This document shows, in pieces, positions 33,979 through 42,905 of a DNA stretch of 64,000 nt. A program made the translations under genes and the position numbers. Numbering within the stretch: the first letter of the stretch is position 1; every line of letters begins with the position of its first letter. The stretch comes from Mycolicibacterium boenickei (lineage in GTDB: Bacteria > Actinomycetota > Actinomycetes > Mycobacteriales > Mycobacteriaceae): the NCBI RefSeq assembly GCF_010731295.1, contig NZ_AP022579.1, positions 4,030,001-4,094,000 on the forward strand, in the 5' to 3' direction. Under the pieces are notes generated by a model. The model saw only the letters and a list, made by a program, of their open reading frames with translations. It ran no database searches and was not told where the DNA came from.

Positions 33979-34595
33979 AGCCCCACACCCAGTGCGATCA
34001 GCGCGGCCCCCATCACGCGTTCGATCCGGCGACGGATGTGGGTGCGGTTGAGGACGTTTCGGGCCCGGTCGGCGGCCACGACGACACCGACGCACCACGA
34101 CGTGTCGATCACCAGCTGAATGGCGGCGAGCACCAGCAGAGTCGGCAGCACCGGGCCGGTGGTGGGCAGGAACTGGGGGAGTACGACGATGCCGAAGGCC
34201 GCCGCCTTCGGGTTGGCGGCGATGGACAGCAGGGCCGCGCGGAACGCCGCCGCCGGGGTGCGGCCGCGTGGCGGCAGTGCCACGTCCATGCCGGCCGGGT
34301 GCTTCGCGCTGCGCCAGGCGCTGACACCGAGCCAGACCAGGATCGCGGCCCCGACGATGTGCAGCGCCAGTGACAGCCAGTGGTTGGCGGTCAGCAGGAT
34401 CGACAGTCCGCCGCCGCCGGCCAGGGTCCAGCCGCAGATGCCGATCTCGTTGCCGACCACCGCCGCCAGCCCCGCGGATCTGCCGTCACGCACCGAGCGG
34501 TGCAGGAACAGCGCAGTCGCCGGACCGGGCAGCGCGGCAAGGATCACCGACGCGACCAGGAAGGCAGGCAGTACGTCGAGGATGTGGGCGAGCAT
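33960..34595 (-). CDS. LysE/RhtB-family amino-acid exporter
   Basis: A 211-residue membrane protein starting MLAHILDVLPAFLVASVIL at 34595. It has the family's N-terminal ALPGPATALFLHRSVRDGRSAGL motif (the PGP segment is diagnostic), about six membrane helices, and a central FRAALLSIAANPKAAAFGIVVLPQFL block. It exports amino acids or related small metabolites; the substrate is not predictable. It starts 5 bp after the PrsW-type gene and is probably in its operon. Confidence 0.88.
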   Translation of the reverse strand: MLAHILDVLPAFLVASVILAALPGPATALFLHRSVRDGRSAGLAAVVGNEIGICGWTLAGGGGLSILLTANHWLSLALHIVGAAILVWLGVSAWRSAKHPAGMDVALPPRGRTPAAAFRAALLSIAANPKAAAFGIVVLPQFLPTTGPVLPTLLVLAAIQLVIDTSWCVGVVVAADRARNVLNRTHIRRRIERVMGAALIALGVGLGADAR

Positions 34596-34600
34596 GGATG

Positions 34601-35791
34601 TCAGTAACGCACAGGCGCCTGATAGTTGGCCATCCAGTGCAGGATCGGCGCGGCCGACCGTGCGGCGGTCACGGAGTAGACCTCTTCCTGCTGCAGCGCG
34701 TACACCTGGGCATCGCCGAAGCCGCGGTCGATGCGGTCGCGGACGAAGGCCAGCTCGACGACCGCGGCGGCGAACGCCGCGACCGCCTTGCCCGCTGGCC
34801 GTCCGCCGGCGAGCGTGGCCTGCTTGATCGCCGCATGGCGGGTCTTCAACGCCCCGAGCCAGGTGGCCTCGTTGGGGGTGATCAGGCCAGCGGCGACCAT
34901 GCCAGGCAGTTTGGCGGCCACCACGCGCTGCTCGCGGCGGCGACTGGTGACCGCGACCACGATCATGATGACGAAGATCGGCACCATCCAGACCACGTAC
35001 ACGATGAAGTAGGTCCCGGCTCCCACCAGCGACGAACCGTTCCACAGTCCGTGCATGAACACCGCGCCGAGATATCCGGCCAGGATGTACAGAATCTTGG
35101 CGCCGGCGCTGCGCCGTTGCAGCGCGAAGTACACCCCGATGGCGGTCATCGTGGTGAACAGCGAGTGGGCGAACGGGGCCATGATGAGGCGCATCGCGGC
35201 GGTGACGAGCGACCCGGCCAGTGAGTCGGCGCTGGAGATGTACATGATGTCTTCCAGCCAGGCGAAACCGATGCCGACCAGGCCTGCGTACACCAGGCAG
35301 TCGGTCAGTGAGTTGAGCTCGTTGCGGCGCCGCCCGGTCATCATGATCTGCAGGAACAGGCCCTTGGCGGCCTCCTCGATGAACGGTGCCCGGATCGCCA
35401 CCGAGGCGAAGCTGTGGGCCGATTCAGCCGAGTCGACACCGGGCGCCAGCAGCGCATCGGTGAACAGGCTCAGGATCAGGGACAGCACGACCGCCACCGC
35501 GGCACCCCAGCCGAAGGCGAGCAGCAGCAGCCGGGGCGGTTCGGGTTCCCACCGGTCCAGCCACAGGTACGCGAACACGGCCCCGGTCATCACGATGCTG
35601 GACAGGGTGAAACCGATGATCGCGCCGGCCGGGTTGAGCGCGGTGAACAGCAGTACCAGTGCCCCGATGACGACGCCGCAGGCGATGATCGCGGCCAGCG
35701 GGGCGCCGACCTTGCGAACCGGCCTCGGCAATGGAGCGGTGACCGGAAACCACTGCCGATGGGTCGGTCCGGGGGTCGGGTAGTACGCCAC
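34601..35791 (-). CDS. PrsW-family intramembrane metalloprotease
   Basis: About 396 residues with eight or so membrane helices. The PrsW motifs are seen in order: EEAAKGLF (about residue 138), FAWLEDI (about 177), AHSLFTTMTAIG (about 207) and FMHGLWNGSS (about 246), giving the Glu/His residues for zinc in the membrane. A long charged C-terminal tail follows. PrsW of Bacillus cleaves an anti-sigma factor; the target here is unknown. The start is uncertain: GTG 35791 (VAYYPTPGPTHRQW) is preferred; another GTG lies at 35830. Divergent from rpsA. Confidence 0.88.
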   Translation of the reverse strand: MAYYPTPGPTHRQWFPVTAPLPRPVRKVGAPLAAIIACGVVIGALVLLFTALNPAGAIIGFTLSSIVMTGAVFAYLWLDRWEPEPPRLLLLAFGWGAAVAVVLSLILSLFTDALLAPGVDSAESAHSFASVAIRAPFIEEAAKGLFLQIMMTGRRRNELNSLTDCLVYAGLVGIGFAWLEDIMYISSADSLAGSLVTAAMRLIMAPFAHSLFTTMTAIGVYFALQRRSAGAKILYILAGYLGAVFMHGLWNGSSLVGAGTYFIVYVVWMVPIFVIMIVVAVTSRRREQRVVAAKLPGMVAAGLITPNEATWLGALKTRHAAIKQATLAGGRPAGKAVAAFAAAVVELAFVRDRIDRGFGDAQVYALQQEEVYSVTAARSAAPILHWMANYQAPVRY

Positions 35792-35882
35792 CTGCAGAGC
35801 GTAGCCGCGGGCGCACTCGATTCCGGGCACAAAATCGGGCGACCGCCCGGCAAGCCCCGGCCACCCCCGCTGCGGGGGCGGT

Positions 35883-35912
35883 TTGTCCTGCGTGTGCCTG
35901 GTCGAGTACCCT
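35883..35912 (+). promoter_or_regulatory. Candidate SigA promoter of rpsA
   Basis: TTGTCC (35883-35888), an 18-bp spacer and TACCCT (35907-35912), a TANNNT-type -10 usual in mycobacteria. Transcription would start near 35919, leaving about a 100-nt leader before rpsA. A CCCCC/GGGGG hairpin sits just upstream at 35864-35878. Confidence 0.5.
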
Positions 35913-36018
35913 CGTTACGTATCTGTGTACGCAGCTCGACGCGTCATGGATCGGCACTACCGCAATAACAGCAATACAACTGTCCCTACGAGTAAACCTG
36001 TCCGGAGCAACCCACCAC

Positions 36019-37458
36019 ATGCCAAGTCCCTCCGTCACGTCCCCGCAAGTTGCCGTCAACGACATCGGCTCCGCGGAGGATTTCCTCGCCGCCATCGACA
36101 AGACCATCAAATACTTCAACGATGGCGACATCGTCGAAGGGACCATCGTCAAGGTGGACCGCGATGAGGTCCTGCTCGACATCGGCTACAAGACCGAAGG
36201 TGTCATTCCTTCGCGCGAACTTTCCATCAAGCACGACGTCGACCCCAACGAGGTCGTTTCCGTGGGCGATGAAGTCGAGGCCCTCGTTCTCACCAAGGAG
36301 GACAAAGAAGGCCGCCTGATCCTGTCCAAGAAGCGCGCACAGTACGAGCGGGCTTGGGGCACCATCGAAGAGCTCAAGGAGAAGGACGAGGCCGTCAAGG
36401 GCACCGTCATCGAGGTCGTCAAGGGCGGCCTGATCCTCGACATCGGCCTGCGCGGCTTCCTGCCCGCCTCCCTGGTCGAGATGCGTCGCGTCCGCGATCT
36501 GCAGCCGTACATCGGCAAGGAGATCGAGGCCAAGATCATCGAGCTGGACAAGAACCGCAACAACGTGGTGCTGAGCCGCCGCGCCTGGCTGGAGCAGACC
36601 CAGTCCGAGGTGCGCAGCGAGTTCCTCAACCAGCTGCAGAAGGGCGCCATCCGCAAGGGTGTCGTCTCCTCGATCGTCAACTTCGGCGCCTTCGTCGATC
36701 TCGGCGGCGTCGACGGTCTGGTGCACGTCTCCGAGCTGTCCTGGAAGCACATCGATCACCCGTCCGAGGTGGTTCAGGTGGGCGACGAGGTCACCGTCGA
36801 GGTGCTCGACGTCGACATGGATCGCGAGCGGGTTTCGCTGTCGCTCAAGGCGACTCAGGAAGATCCGTGGCGTCACTTCGCCCGCACCCACGCGATCGGC
36901 CAGATCGTGCCGGGCAAGGTCACCAAGCTGGTGCCGTTCGGTGCGTTCGTCCGCGTCGAGGAGGGCATCGAGGGTCTGGTGCACATCTCGGAGCTGTCCG
37001 AGCGCCACGTCGAGGTCCCGGACCAGGTGGTCCAGGTCGGCGACGACGCGATGGTCAAGGTCATCGACATCGACCTGGAGCGTCGCCGGATCTCGCTGAG
37101 CCTCAAGCAGGCCAACGAGGACTACACCGAAGAGTTCGACCCGTCGAAGTACGGCATGGCCGACAGCTACGACGAGCAGGGCAACTACATCTTCCCCGAG
37201 GGCTTCGACGCCGAGACCAACGAATGGCTCGAAGGCTTCGACAAGCAGCGGGAGGAGTGGGAGGCCCGCTACGCCGAGGCCGAGCGCCGGCACAAGATGC
37301 ACACCACCCAGATGGAGAAGTTCGCCGCGGCCGAGGCCGAGGAAGCTGCCCGTCCGGTGTCCAACGGGTCCTCGCGGTCGGAGGAGTCCACCGGTGGCAC
37401 GCTGGCCAGCGATGCACAGCTCGCCGCTCTGCGCGAGAAGCTCGCAGGCAACGCCTAA
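36019..37458 (+). CDS. rpsA: 30S ribosomal protein S1
   Basis: 479 residues with four S1 (OB-fold) RNA-binding repeats, starting at about residues 35, 120, 205 and 292: GDIVEGTIVKVDRDEVLLDIGYK, DEAVKGTVIEVVKGGLILDIG, KGVVSSIVNFGAFVDLGG and GKVTKLVPFGAFVRVEEG. An acidic, flexible C-terminal tail follows. Four repeats is the actinobacterial form (six in E. coli). In M. tuberculosis the protein also has reported roles in trans-translation. It lies between polA and coaE as in other mycobacteria. Confidence 0.98.
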   Translation: MPSPSVTSPQVAVNDIGSAEDFLAAIDKTIKYFNDGDIVEGTIVKVDRDEVLLDIGYKTEGVIPSRELSIKHDVDPNEVVSVGDEVEALVLTKEDKEGRLILSKKRAQYERAWGTIEELKEKDEAVKGTVIEVVKGGLILDIGLRGFLPASLVEMRRVRDLQPYIGKEIEAKIIELDKNRNNVVLSRRAWLEQTQSEVRSEFLNQLQKGAIRKGVVSSIVNFGAFVDLGGVDGLVHVSELSWKHIDHPSEVVQVGDEVTVEVLDVDMDRERVSLSLKATQEDPWRHFARTHAIGQIVPGKVTKLVPFGAFVRVEEGIEGLVHISELSERHVEVPDQVVQVGDDAMVKVIDIDLERRRISLSLKQANEDYTEEFDPSKYGMADSYDEQGNYIFPEGFDAETNEWLEGFDKQREEWEARYAEAERRHKMHTTQMEKFAAAEAEEAARPVSNGSSRSEESTGGTLASDAQLAALREKLAGNA

Positions 37459-37469
37459 GTAGTACTGCA

Positions 37470-37505
37470 ACGAACGCCCCGGCCCTTTGGGTCGGGGCGT
37501 TCGTC
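37470..37505 (+). terminator. Strong hairpin after rpsA (probable terminator)
   Basis: ACGAACGCCCCG (37470-37481) pairs with CGGGGCGTTCGT (37494-37505); the inner bases extend the stem. No proper U-run follows, which is common for mycobacterial terminators. It lies 11 bp after the rpsA stop and before coaE. Confidence 0.65.
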
Positions 37506-37533
37506 GTTCGGGGGGCCTGTCAGACTGTGGGGC

Positions 37534-38697
37534 GTGCTTCGCATCGGGTTAACCGGCGGTATCGGCGCCGGGAAGTCAACAGTGTCGGCCACATTCAGCG
37601 ATCTCGGCGGCATCGTCGTCGACGGCGACGTCATCGCGCGTGAGGTGGTCGAACCCGGAACCGAGGGTCTGGCCAAGCTGGTCGAGGCGTTCGGTGAGGG
37701 GATCCTGCTCCCCGAGGGGGCGTTGAACCGTCCCGCACTCGCCGCCGTCGCGTTCAGCGACGACGAGAAGCGCGCCACCCTGAACGGCATCGTGCATCCG
37801 CTGGTGGCGCACCGCCGATCGGAACTCATTGCGGCGGCGCACGAAGACGCGGTGATCGTCGAGGACATCCCGCTGCTGGTGGAATCTCAGATGGCGCCGA
37901 TGTTCCCGTTGGTCATCGTGGTCAACGCCGACCCGGAGATCCGCGTCAAGCGGCTCATCGAGTACCGCGGATTCACCGAGGAAGATGCTCGCGCCCGGAT
38001 CGCCGCGCAGGCCACCGAGGAGCAGCGCCGCGCGGTCGCCGATGTGTGGCTGGACAATTCGGGCAGCCCCGGCGCCGTAGTGGAAGCGGCCCGTGCCCTC
38101 TGGCACGAGCGGATCCTGCCGTTCGCGCACAACCTGCAGATCCGGCAGCCGGCCCGGCGCGAGCCCGTCGTGGTGCCTTATGACCCGACGTGGCCGGATC
38201 AGGCCCGACGGATCCTGGCCCGGCTGAACACCGCATGTGGACATCGTGCGGTACGCATCGACCACATCGGATCGACCGCCGTGCCCGGGATGGACGCCAA
38301 GGATGTCATCGACGTACAGGTGACCGTGGCGTCCCTGGCGGTCGCCGACGAACTCGCCGACGCGCTGTTGACGGCCGGTTATCCGGTGGTGCCGGGGATT
38401 ACCGCCGACACTCCGCATGATGACGATCCGGCGTTGTGGCACAAGCGTTTCCATGCCTCGGCGGACCCGGGCCGGCCGACCAACGTGCACATCCGGGTGG
38501 ACGGCCGGCCCAATCAGCGGTTCGCGCTGATGTTCGTCGACTGGCTGCGGGCCAACCCGGGCGTACAGGCCGACTATCTGGCCGCCAAGCGGGCCGCGAT
38601 GGCCACACCGGACTACGCCGTGGCCAAGGAGCCGTGGTTCCTGGATGCCTACCGGCGCGCCCAGAAGTGGGCAGAGGCGACGGATTGGCAGCCCTAG
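37534..38697 (+). CDS. coaE: Dephospho-CoA kinase fused to a GrpB/UPF0157 domain
   Basis: 387 residues from a GTG start. Residues 1-200 are dephospho-CoA kinase, the last step of coenzyme A synthesis, with Walker A GLTGGIGAGKST, the lid RLIEYRGFTEEDARARI and the conserved HPLVAHRR segment. Residues about 207-380 are a GrpB/UPF0157 nucleotidyltransferase-fold domain (VVPYDPTWPDQARRIL, RIDHIGSTAVPGMDAKDVIDVQV). The two-domain form is typical of mycobacteria (Rv1631); the GrpB part is reported to regulate or stabilise the enzyme. Confidence 0.96.
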   Translation: MLRIGLTGGIGAGKSTVSATFSDLGGIVVDGDVIAREVVEPGTEGLAKLVEAFGEGILLPEGALNRPALAAVAFSDDEKRATLNGIVHPLVAHRRSELIAAAHEDAVIVEDIPLLVESQMAPMFPLVIVVNADPEIRVKRLIEYRGFTEEDARARIAAQATEEQRRAVADVWLDNSGSPGAVVEAARALWHERILPFAHNLQIRQPARREPVVVPYDPTWPDQARRILARLNTACGHRAVRIDHIGSTAVPGMDAKDVIDVQVTVASLAVADELADALLTAGYPVVPGITADTPHDDDPALWHKRFHASADPGRPTNVHIRVDGRPNQRFALMFVDWLRANPGVQADYLAAKRAAMATPDYAVAKEPWFLDAYRRAQKWAEATDWQP

Positions 38698-38801
38698 GGC
38701 GCTGAGCCGCACCGGTTTTCGCACCTGGCCGACCAGCGGGCACGTGTCTGGGCTGCTCGCACGCCGTGCGGTAGCGTTCGAAGCGTCCGAAGGGGGGACG
38801 C

Positions 38802-39536
38802 ATGTCACCAGCCAAAACGGCGTTGGTCCCGGTTCGTCAGATCGCGGCCCACGAGCTGGTCGTAGACCAGATGCGGCGGGCGTTGGAACTCGGTCAGTTC
38901 CGGCCCGGCGATCGGCTGCCCACCGAACGCGAACTCTCGGACATGCTCGACGTCTCGCGCACGACCGTGCGCGCGGCCGTGGCCGTCCTCGAGAAGGAGG
39001 GCCTGATCACCGTGCGGCGTGGCCGGGGCGGTGGGTTCACGGTCCAGGCGCCGCAGTACGACCCGGCCGAGATGCGCCGCGAGCTGCGCCGCAACAAGCG
39101 TGAGGTCCGCGATGCGTTCGACTACCGCATCATCGTCGAGACGGGAGCCACCCGGCTGGCCGCCGAGCGCCGCCGCGCCACCGATGTCACCGAGCTACGC
39201 AAGCTGCTCAAAGGCATGGAGTCCGCGCTGCGGGTCGGGATGGATGAGCCGTCGGCCCGGCACACCACGGACTTCCAGACGCTGGACTCGGCGTTTCACC
39301 TCGGCATCGCCCAGGCTTCGCAGAATGACCGGCTGCTGGAGGCGGTGGCCGACGCCCGCCGGCGGATGTGGCTACCGGTCGGTGCCATCTTCGGACGTCT
39401 GGAGCCCAACGCCAACGACTACCACGAGGCGATCCTCGAAGCGATCGAGAACCGTGATCCCGAGTTGGCCGCCGCGCAGATGGCGGCCCACATCGATGAC
39501 ACCCGGCACACGGTCGAGTCCTGGCTGAAGCGCTGA
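38802..39536 (+). CDS. FadR-subfamily GntR transcriptional regulator
   Basis: A 244-residue regulator. The winged helix is FRPGDRLPTERELSDMLDVSRTTVRAAVAVLEKEGLITV, and the FCD ligand domain (FDYRIIVETGATRLAAERRRA, DSAFHLGIAQASQNDRLLEAV, MAAHIDDTRHTVESWL) has the Asp/His positions of the metal-binding subgroup. It starts 104 bp after coaE on its own. No neighbouring catabolic gene suggests its target; ligand unknown. Confidence 0.9.
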   Translation: MSPAKTALVPVRQIAAHELVVDQMRRALELGQFRPGDRLPTERELSDMLDVSRTTVRAAVAVLEKEGLITVRRGRGGGFTVQAPQYDPAEMRRELRRNKREVRDAFDYRIIVETGATRLAAERRRATDVTELRKLLKGMESALRVGMDEPSARHTTDFQTLDSAFHLGIAQASQNDRLLEAVADARRRMWLPVGAIFGRLEPNANDYHEAILEAIENRDPELAAAQMAAHIDDTRHTVESWLKR

Positions 39537-39539
39537 CGC

Positions 39540-40115
39540 TCAGGCGGCAGGCGGCGCGGGTTCCTCCGGTGCCGGGGCCGCCGGATCGACGGGCGCAGGC
39601 AGCGCGGTATCCGATCCGGGCGGAACGGCGTCGGGGATGGTGCCCGGCACCGAGTTGTTCAGCGGTGCGCCGCAGGGCAGGCTGCCGTAGTTCGGATCGT
39701 CCTTGGGACGGGTGAGCCGCGGGCCGACGAACGTGTCGGCCTGGGCGACGACCTGGTCGTCCACCAGGATCTCGCAGTGCAGGTTCGCCGAGTACGGCCA
39801 GTCGATCCGGACCGCCATGCCGGCGGTCTGCGGATTGGAGACCACGCCGGTGGCTTCGAAGATGCGGCCCGGCAGCATCGACGGGTCGGCGGTGTTGATG
39901 TTCTGGTCGTCGATCTTGTAGGCGATGGTCGCGTTACGCGACACGCCGTCGATCCGTGCGCGGTAGGTGACGTTGTGGAGCTGCTGGTCGGGCAGCGGCT
40001 CGACCTGGGGCGGTGCCTCGGGGTCGGCGTGTGCCGCAGCGGGGATCAACAGTGCGCCGGTGAGCAGTCCTGCCAGCGCGGGGAGGACTCCCCAGGCGTA
40101 CTTAGCTGAACTCAT
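39540..40115 (-). CDS. Secreted proline-rich mycobacterial hypothetical protein
   Basis: A 191-residue exported protein. The Sec signal peptide MSSAKYAWGVLPALAGLLTG ends at an A-x-A site (PAAAHADPEA). The mature part has a beta-rich domain of about 110 residues (HNVTYRARIDGVSRNATIAY, NLHCEILVDDQVVAQADTF) and a Pro/Ala-rich tail of about 45 residues. It resembles a family of secreted mycobacterial proteins of unknown function. No lipobox. It converges on the GntR gene and lies next to the DUF402 gene. Confidence 0.75.
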   Translation of the reverse strand: MSSAKYAWGVLPALAGLLTGALLIPAAAHADPEAPPQVEPLPDQQLHNVTYRARIDGVSRNATIAYKIDDQNINTADPSMLPGRIFEATGVVSNPQTAGMAVRIDWPYSANLHCEILVDDQVVAQADTFVGPRLTRPKDDPNYGSLPCGAPLNNSVPGTIPDAVPPGSDTALPAPVDPAAPAPEEPAPPAA

Positions 40116-40126
40116 GAATCCCGACC

Positions 40127-40600
40127 TTACGCGTCTCTCCACGTGAGGGCCATTCCGTTGCCGGACAACCACCGATCAAGCTGATAGCCGCAGCTCGCCA
40201 GGCCCTCGATCGCGCCGGCCGCGGTTTGCACCGCCTGCTCGCCGACCTCCGGGCTGAGCAGACCGTGCCGCACGGCGGTGAGCAACTCGTCGACGTCACA
40301 CAGCTCGACGCCGCGCCCGGTGCGGATCACCAGGTCCAGGTAGTGGTCCTCGGAATGCCAGGCGCTCGGACCCGCGGTGTAGCTGCCGATGTCGAGGTAG
40401 AAGTCCTGGTCACGCTCGTGGCCGGGGTTGAAATGGAACACGCTGGCCCGCAGCCCGAGGGACGGCAGCAACCAGGACTCCAGGTAGTGGAACTGGGCCC
40501 GGCCGGGCGTCGGCCGGGCCATGTAGAGGCCCCAGGGCTCGACGGTGTAGACGTCGACGGCCCGCACGATGCCTTTAGGGTCGGTGTTCGTGCGGGCCAC
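40127..40600 (-). CDS. DUF402 family protein (Rv1632c-like)
   Basis: At least 157 residues of the DUF402/FomD-like fold. The [24 protein letters not shown] and [26 protein letters not shown] segments are the family core; the relatives are nucleotide-diphosphate hydrolases or phosphatases with acidic metal-binding residues ([15 protein letters not shown]). The annotated GTG (40600) probably clips the N-terminus: the frame stays open for 11 more codons (encoding [13 protein letters not shown] and similar) back to a TAG but contains no ATG, GTG or TTG. It is divergent from uvrB, sharing about a 100-bp promoter region. Confidence 0.75.
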   Translation of the reverse strand: MARTNTDPKGIVRAVDVYTVEPWGLYMARPTPGRAQFHYLESWLLPSLGLRASVFHFNPGHERDQDFYLDIGSYTAGPSAWHSEDHYLDLVIRTGRGVELCDVDELLTAVRHGLLSPEVGEQAVQTAAGAIEGLASCGYQLDRWLSGNGMALTWRDA

Positions 40601-40670
40601 CAGGTCGAATGTCTCGTGCTTGGGCGGGTGGATGGGCCAAGCCTACGCGTGCAGCGAACGCGGGCGGAAG

Positions 40671-40693
40671 TTGTCGGTGCGCAGTTCTAGGCT
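40671..40693 (+). promoter_or_regulatory. PafBC-type DNA-damage promoter of uvrB
   Basis: TTGTCGGTG (40671-40679), 8 nt, then TAGGCT (40688-40693). This is an exact match to the mycobacterial RecA-independent damage motif TTGTCRGTG-N8-TANNNT bound by PafBC. The -10 ends 7 bp before the uvrB ATG at 40701, so the transcript should be leaderless. Confidence 0.8.
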
Positions 40694-40700
40694 GGTGAGC

Positions 40701-42860
40701 ATGGCCTTCGCGACCGAACATCCTGTGCTCGCGCATTCGGAGTACCGGGCTGTCGACGATATCGTCCGCACCGGCGCCCGGTTCGAGGTGGTCAGTGAGT
40801 ACGACCCGGCCGGTGACCAGCCGGCCGCCATCGACGAGCTGGAGCGCCGGATCAAGGCCGGCGAGCGCGACGTGGTCCTGCTCGGCGCCACCGGTACCGG
40901 CAAGTCGGCCACCACCGCGTGGCTGATCGAGCGGCTGCAGCGGCCCACCCTGGTGATGGCGCCGAACAAGACGCTGGCCGCCCAGCTGGCCAACGAGTTG
41001 CGGGAGATGTTGCCGCACAACGCCGTTGAGTACTTCGTCTCGTACTACGACTACTACCAGCCCGAGGCGTACATCGCCCAGACCGATACGTACATCGAGA
41101 AGGACAGCTCGATCAACGACGATGTCGAGCGGTTGCGGCACTCGGCGACCTCGAGCCTGCTGTCCCGGCGCGACGTGGTCGTGGTGGCCTCCGTGTCGTG
41201 CATCTACGGCCTCGGCACCCCGCAGTCCTACCTCGACCGCTCGGTGGAGCTGGAGGTCGGCCAGGAGGTGCCACGCGACGGGCTGCTGCGGCTGTTGGTG
41301 GACGTGCAGTACAACCGCAACGACATGGCGTTCACCCGCGGCACGTTCCGGGTGCGCGGGGACACCGTCGAGATCATCCCGTCCTACGAGGAGCTCGCGG
41401 TCCGCATCGAGTTCTTCGGCGACGAGATCGAGGCGCTGTATTACCTGCACCCGCTGACCGGCGACATCGTCCGTCAGGTCGACTCGCTGCGCATCTTCCC
41501 GGCCACCCACTATGTGGCGGGGCCGGAGCGGATGGCGCACGCGATCTCGACCATCGAGGCCGAGCTCGAGGCGCGCCTCGCCGAGCTCGAGGGGCAGGGC
41601 AAACTGCTGGAGGCCCAGCGGCTGCGGATGCGCACCAACTACGACGTCGAGATGATGAAGCAGGTCGGGTTCTGCTCGGGCATCGAGAATTACTCGCGCC
41701 ACATCGACGGCCGGCCGGCCGGTTCGGCGCCTGCGACGCTGCTGGATTACTTCCCCGAGGATTTCCTGCTGGTCATCGACGAATCGCACGTCACGGTGCC
41801 CCAGATCGGCGGCATGTACGAGGGCGACATGTCCCGCAAGCGCAACCTGGTGGATTTCGGCTTCCGGCTGCCGTCGGCCGTCGACAACCGGCCGCTGACC
41901 TGGGAGGAATTCGCCGACCGGATCGGGCAGACGGTGTACCTGTCGGCAACCCCGGGCGCCTACGAGATCAGCCAGGCCGGTGGCGATTTCGTCGAACAGG
42001 TCATCCGCCCGACGGGTCTGGTCGACCCGAAGGTTGTGGTGAAGCCGACGAAGGGCCAGATCGACGATCTGATCGGTGAGATCCGTACCCGGACCGAGCG
42101 CGACGAGCGCGTGCTGGTGACGACGCTGACCAAGAAGATGGCCGAGGACCTCACCGACTACCTGCTCGAACTCGGCATCAAGGTGCGGTACCTGCATTCG
42201 GAGGTCGACACGCTGCGACGGGTCGAACTGCTGCGGCAGCTGCGCCTCGGCGAATACGACGTGCTGGTCGGTATCAACCTGCTGCGTGAGGGCCTGGACC
42301 TCCCCGAGGTATCGCTGGTCGCGATCCTCGACGCCGACAAGGAGGGCTTCCTGCGCTCGACGCGCAGCCTGATCCAGACCATCGGCCGCGCGGCCCGCAA
42401 CGTCTCCGGCGAAGTGCACATGTACGCCGACAAGATCACCGACTCGATGCGTGAGGCCATCGACGAGACCGAACGTCGCCGGGCCAAGCAGATCGCCTAC
42501 AACGAGGCCAACGGCATCGACCCGCAGCCGCTGCGCAAGAAGATCGCCGACATTCTCGACCAGGTGTACCGCGAGGCCGACGACACCGAATCGGTTGAGG
42601 TCGGCGGGTCGGGGCGCAACGCCTCGCGCGGCAGGCGCGCTCAGGGGGAGCCCGGGCGGGCGGTCAGCGCCGGCATCGTCGAGGGTCGCGACACCTCGAA
42701 CATGCCGCGTGCCGAATTGGCGGATCTCATCAAGGATCTGACCGAGCAGATGATGGCCGCGGCGCGCGATCTGCAGTTCGAGCTGGCGGCGCGCATCCGC
42801 GACGAGATCCAGGATCTGAAGAAGGAGTTGCGGGGGATGGACGCGGCCGGCCTGAAGTAA
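40701..42860 (+). CDS. uvrB: Excinuclease ABC subunit UvrB
   Basis: The helicase-like damage-verification subunit of nucleotide excision repair. 719 residues from ATG 40701. Walker A is [13 protein letters not shown], the beta-hairpin is [20 protein letters not shown], the DEAD-like box is [20 protein letters not shown], and helicase motifs VI are in [13 protein letters not shown]. The C-terminal UVR domain that contacts UvrC is [28 protein letters not shown]. The start codon lies directly at the predicted transcription start of a PafBC-type promoter. Confidence 0.98.
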   Translation: MAFATEHPVLAHSEYRAVDDIVRTGARFEVVSEYDPAGDQPAAIDELERRIKAGERDVVLLGATGTGKSATTAWLIERLQRPTLVMAPNKTLAAQLANELREMLPHNAVEYFVSYYDYYQPEAYIAQTDTYIEKDSSINDDVERLRHSATSSLLSRRDVVVVASVSCIYGLGTPQSYLDRSVELEVGQEVPRDGLLRLLVDVQYNRNDMAFTRGTFRVRGDTVEIIPSYEELAVRIEFFGDEIEALYYLHPLTGDIVRQVDSLRIFPATHYVAGPERMAHAISTIEAELEARLAELEGQGKLLEAQRLRMRTNYDVEMMKQVGFCSGIENYSRHIDGRPAGSAPATLLDYFPEDFLLVIDESHVTVPQIGGMYEGDMSRKRNLVDFGFRLPSAVDNRPLTWEEFADRIGQTVYLSATPGAYEISQAGGDFVEQVIRPTGLVDPKVVVKPTKGQIDDLIGEIRTRTERDERVLVTTLTKKMAEDLTDYLLELGIKVRYLHSEVDTLRRVELLRQLRLGEYDVLVGINLLREGLDLPEVSLVAILDADKEGFLRSTRSLIQTIGRAARNVSGEVHMYADKITDSMREAIDETERRRAKQIAYNEANGIDPQPLRKKIADILDQVYREADDTESVEVGGSGRNASRGRRAQGEPGRAVSAGIVEGRDTSNMPRAELADLIKDLTEQMMAAARDLQFELAARIRDEIQDLKKELRGMDAAGLK

Positions 42861-42867
42861 GCCGGTG

Positions 42868-42898
42868 TTGACCTCAACAGCGGTTCAGCTTCTAGCGT
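42868..42898 (+). promoter_or_regulatory. Candidate SigA promoter of the MFS transporter gene
   Basis: TTGACC (42868-42873) and TAGCGT (42893-42898) with a 19-bp spacer. The -10 ends 7 bp before the GTG at 42906, which suggests a leaderless transcript. The long spacer lowers confidence. Confidence 0.4.
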
Positions 42899-42905
42899 CG
42901 TCGAC

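Noticed and set aside
36354..37643. 429-codon plus-strand frame overlapping rpsA
   Set aside because: Out of frame with rpsA and runs into coaE; Arg-rich translation with no pattern.
40701..42860. LexA-type SOS box near uvrB
   Set aside because: No TCGAAC-N4-GTTCGA-like palindrome was found upstream; the PafBC-type motif explains damage control better.
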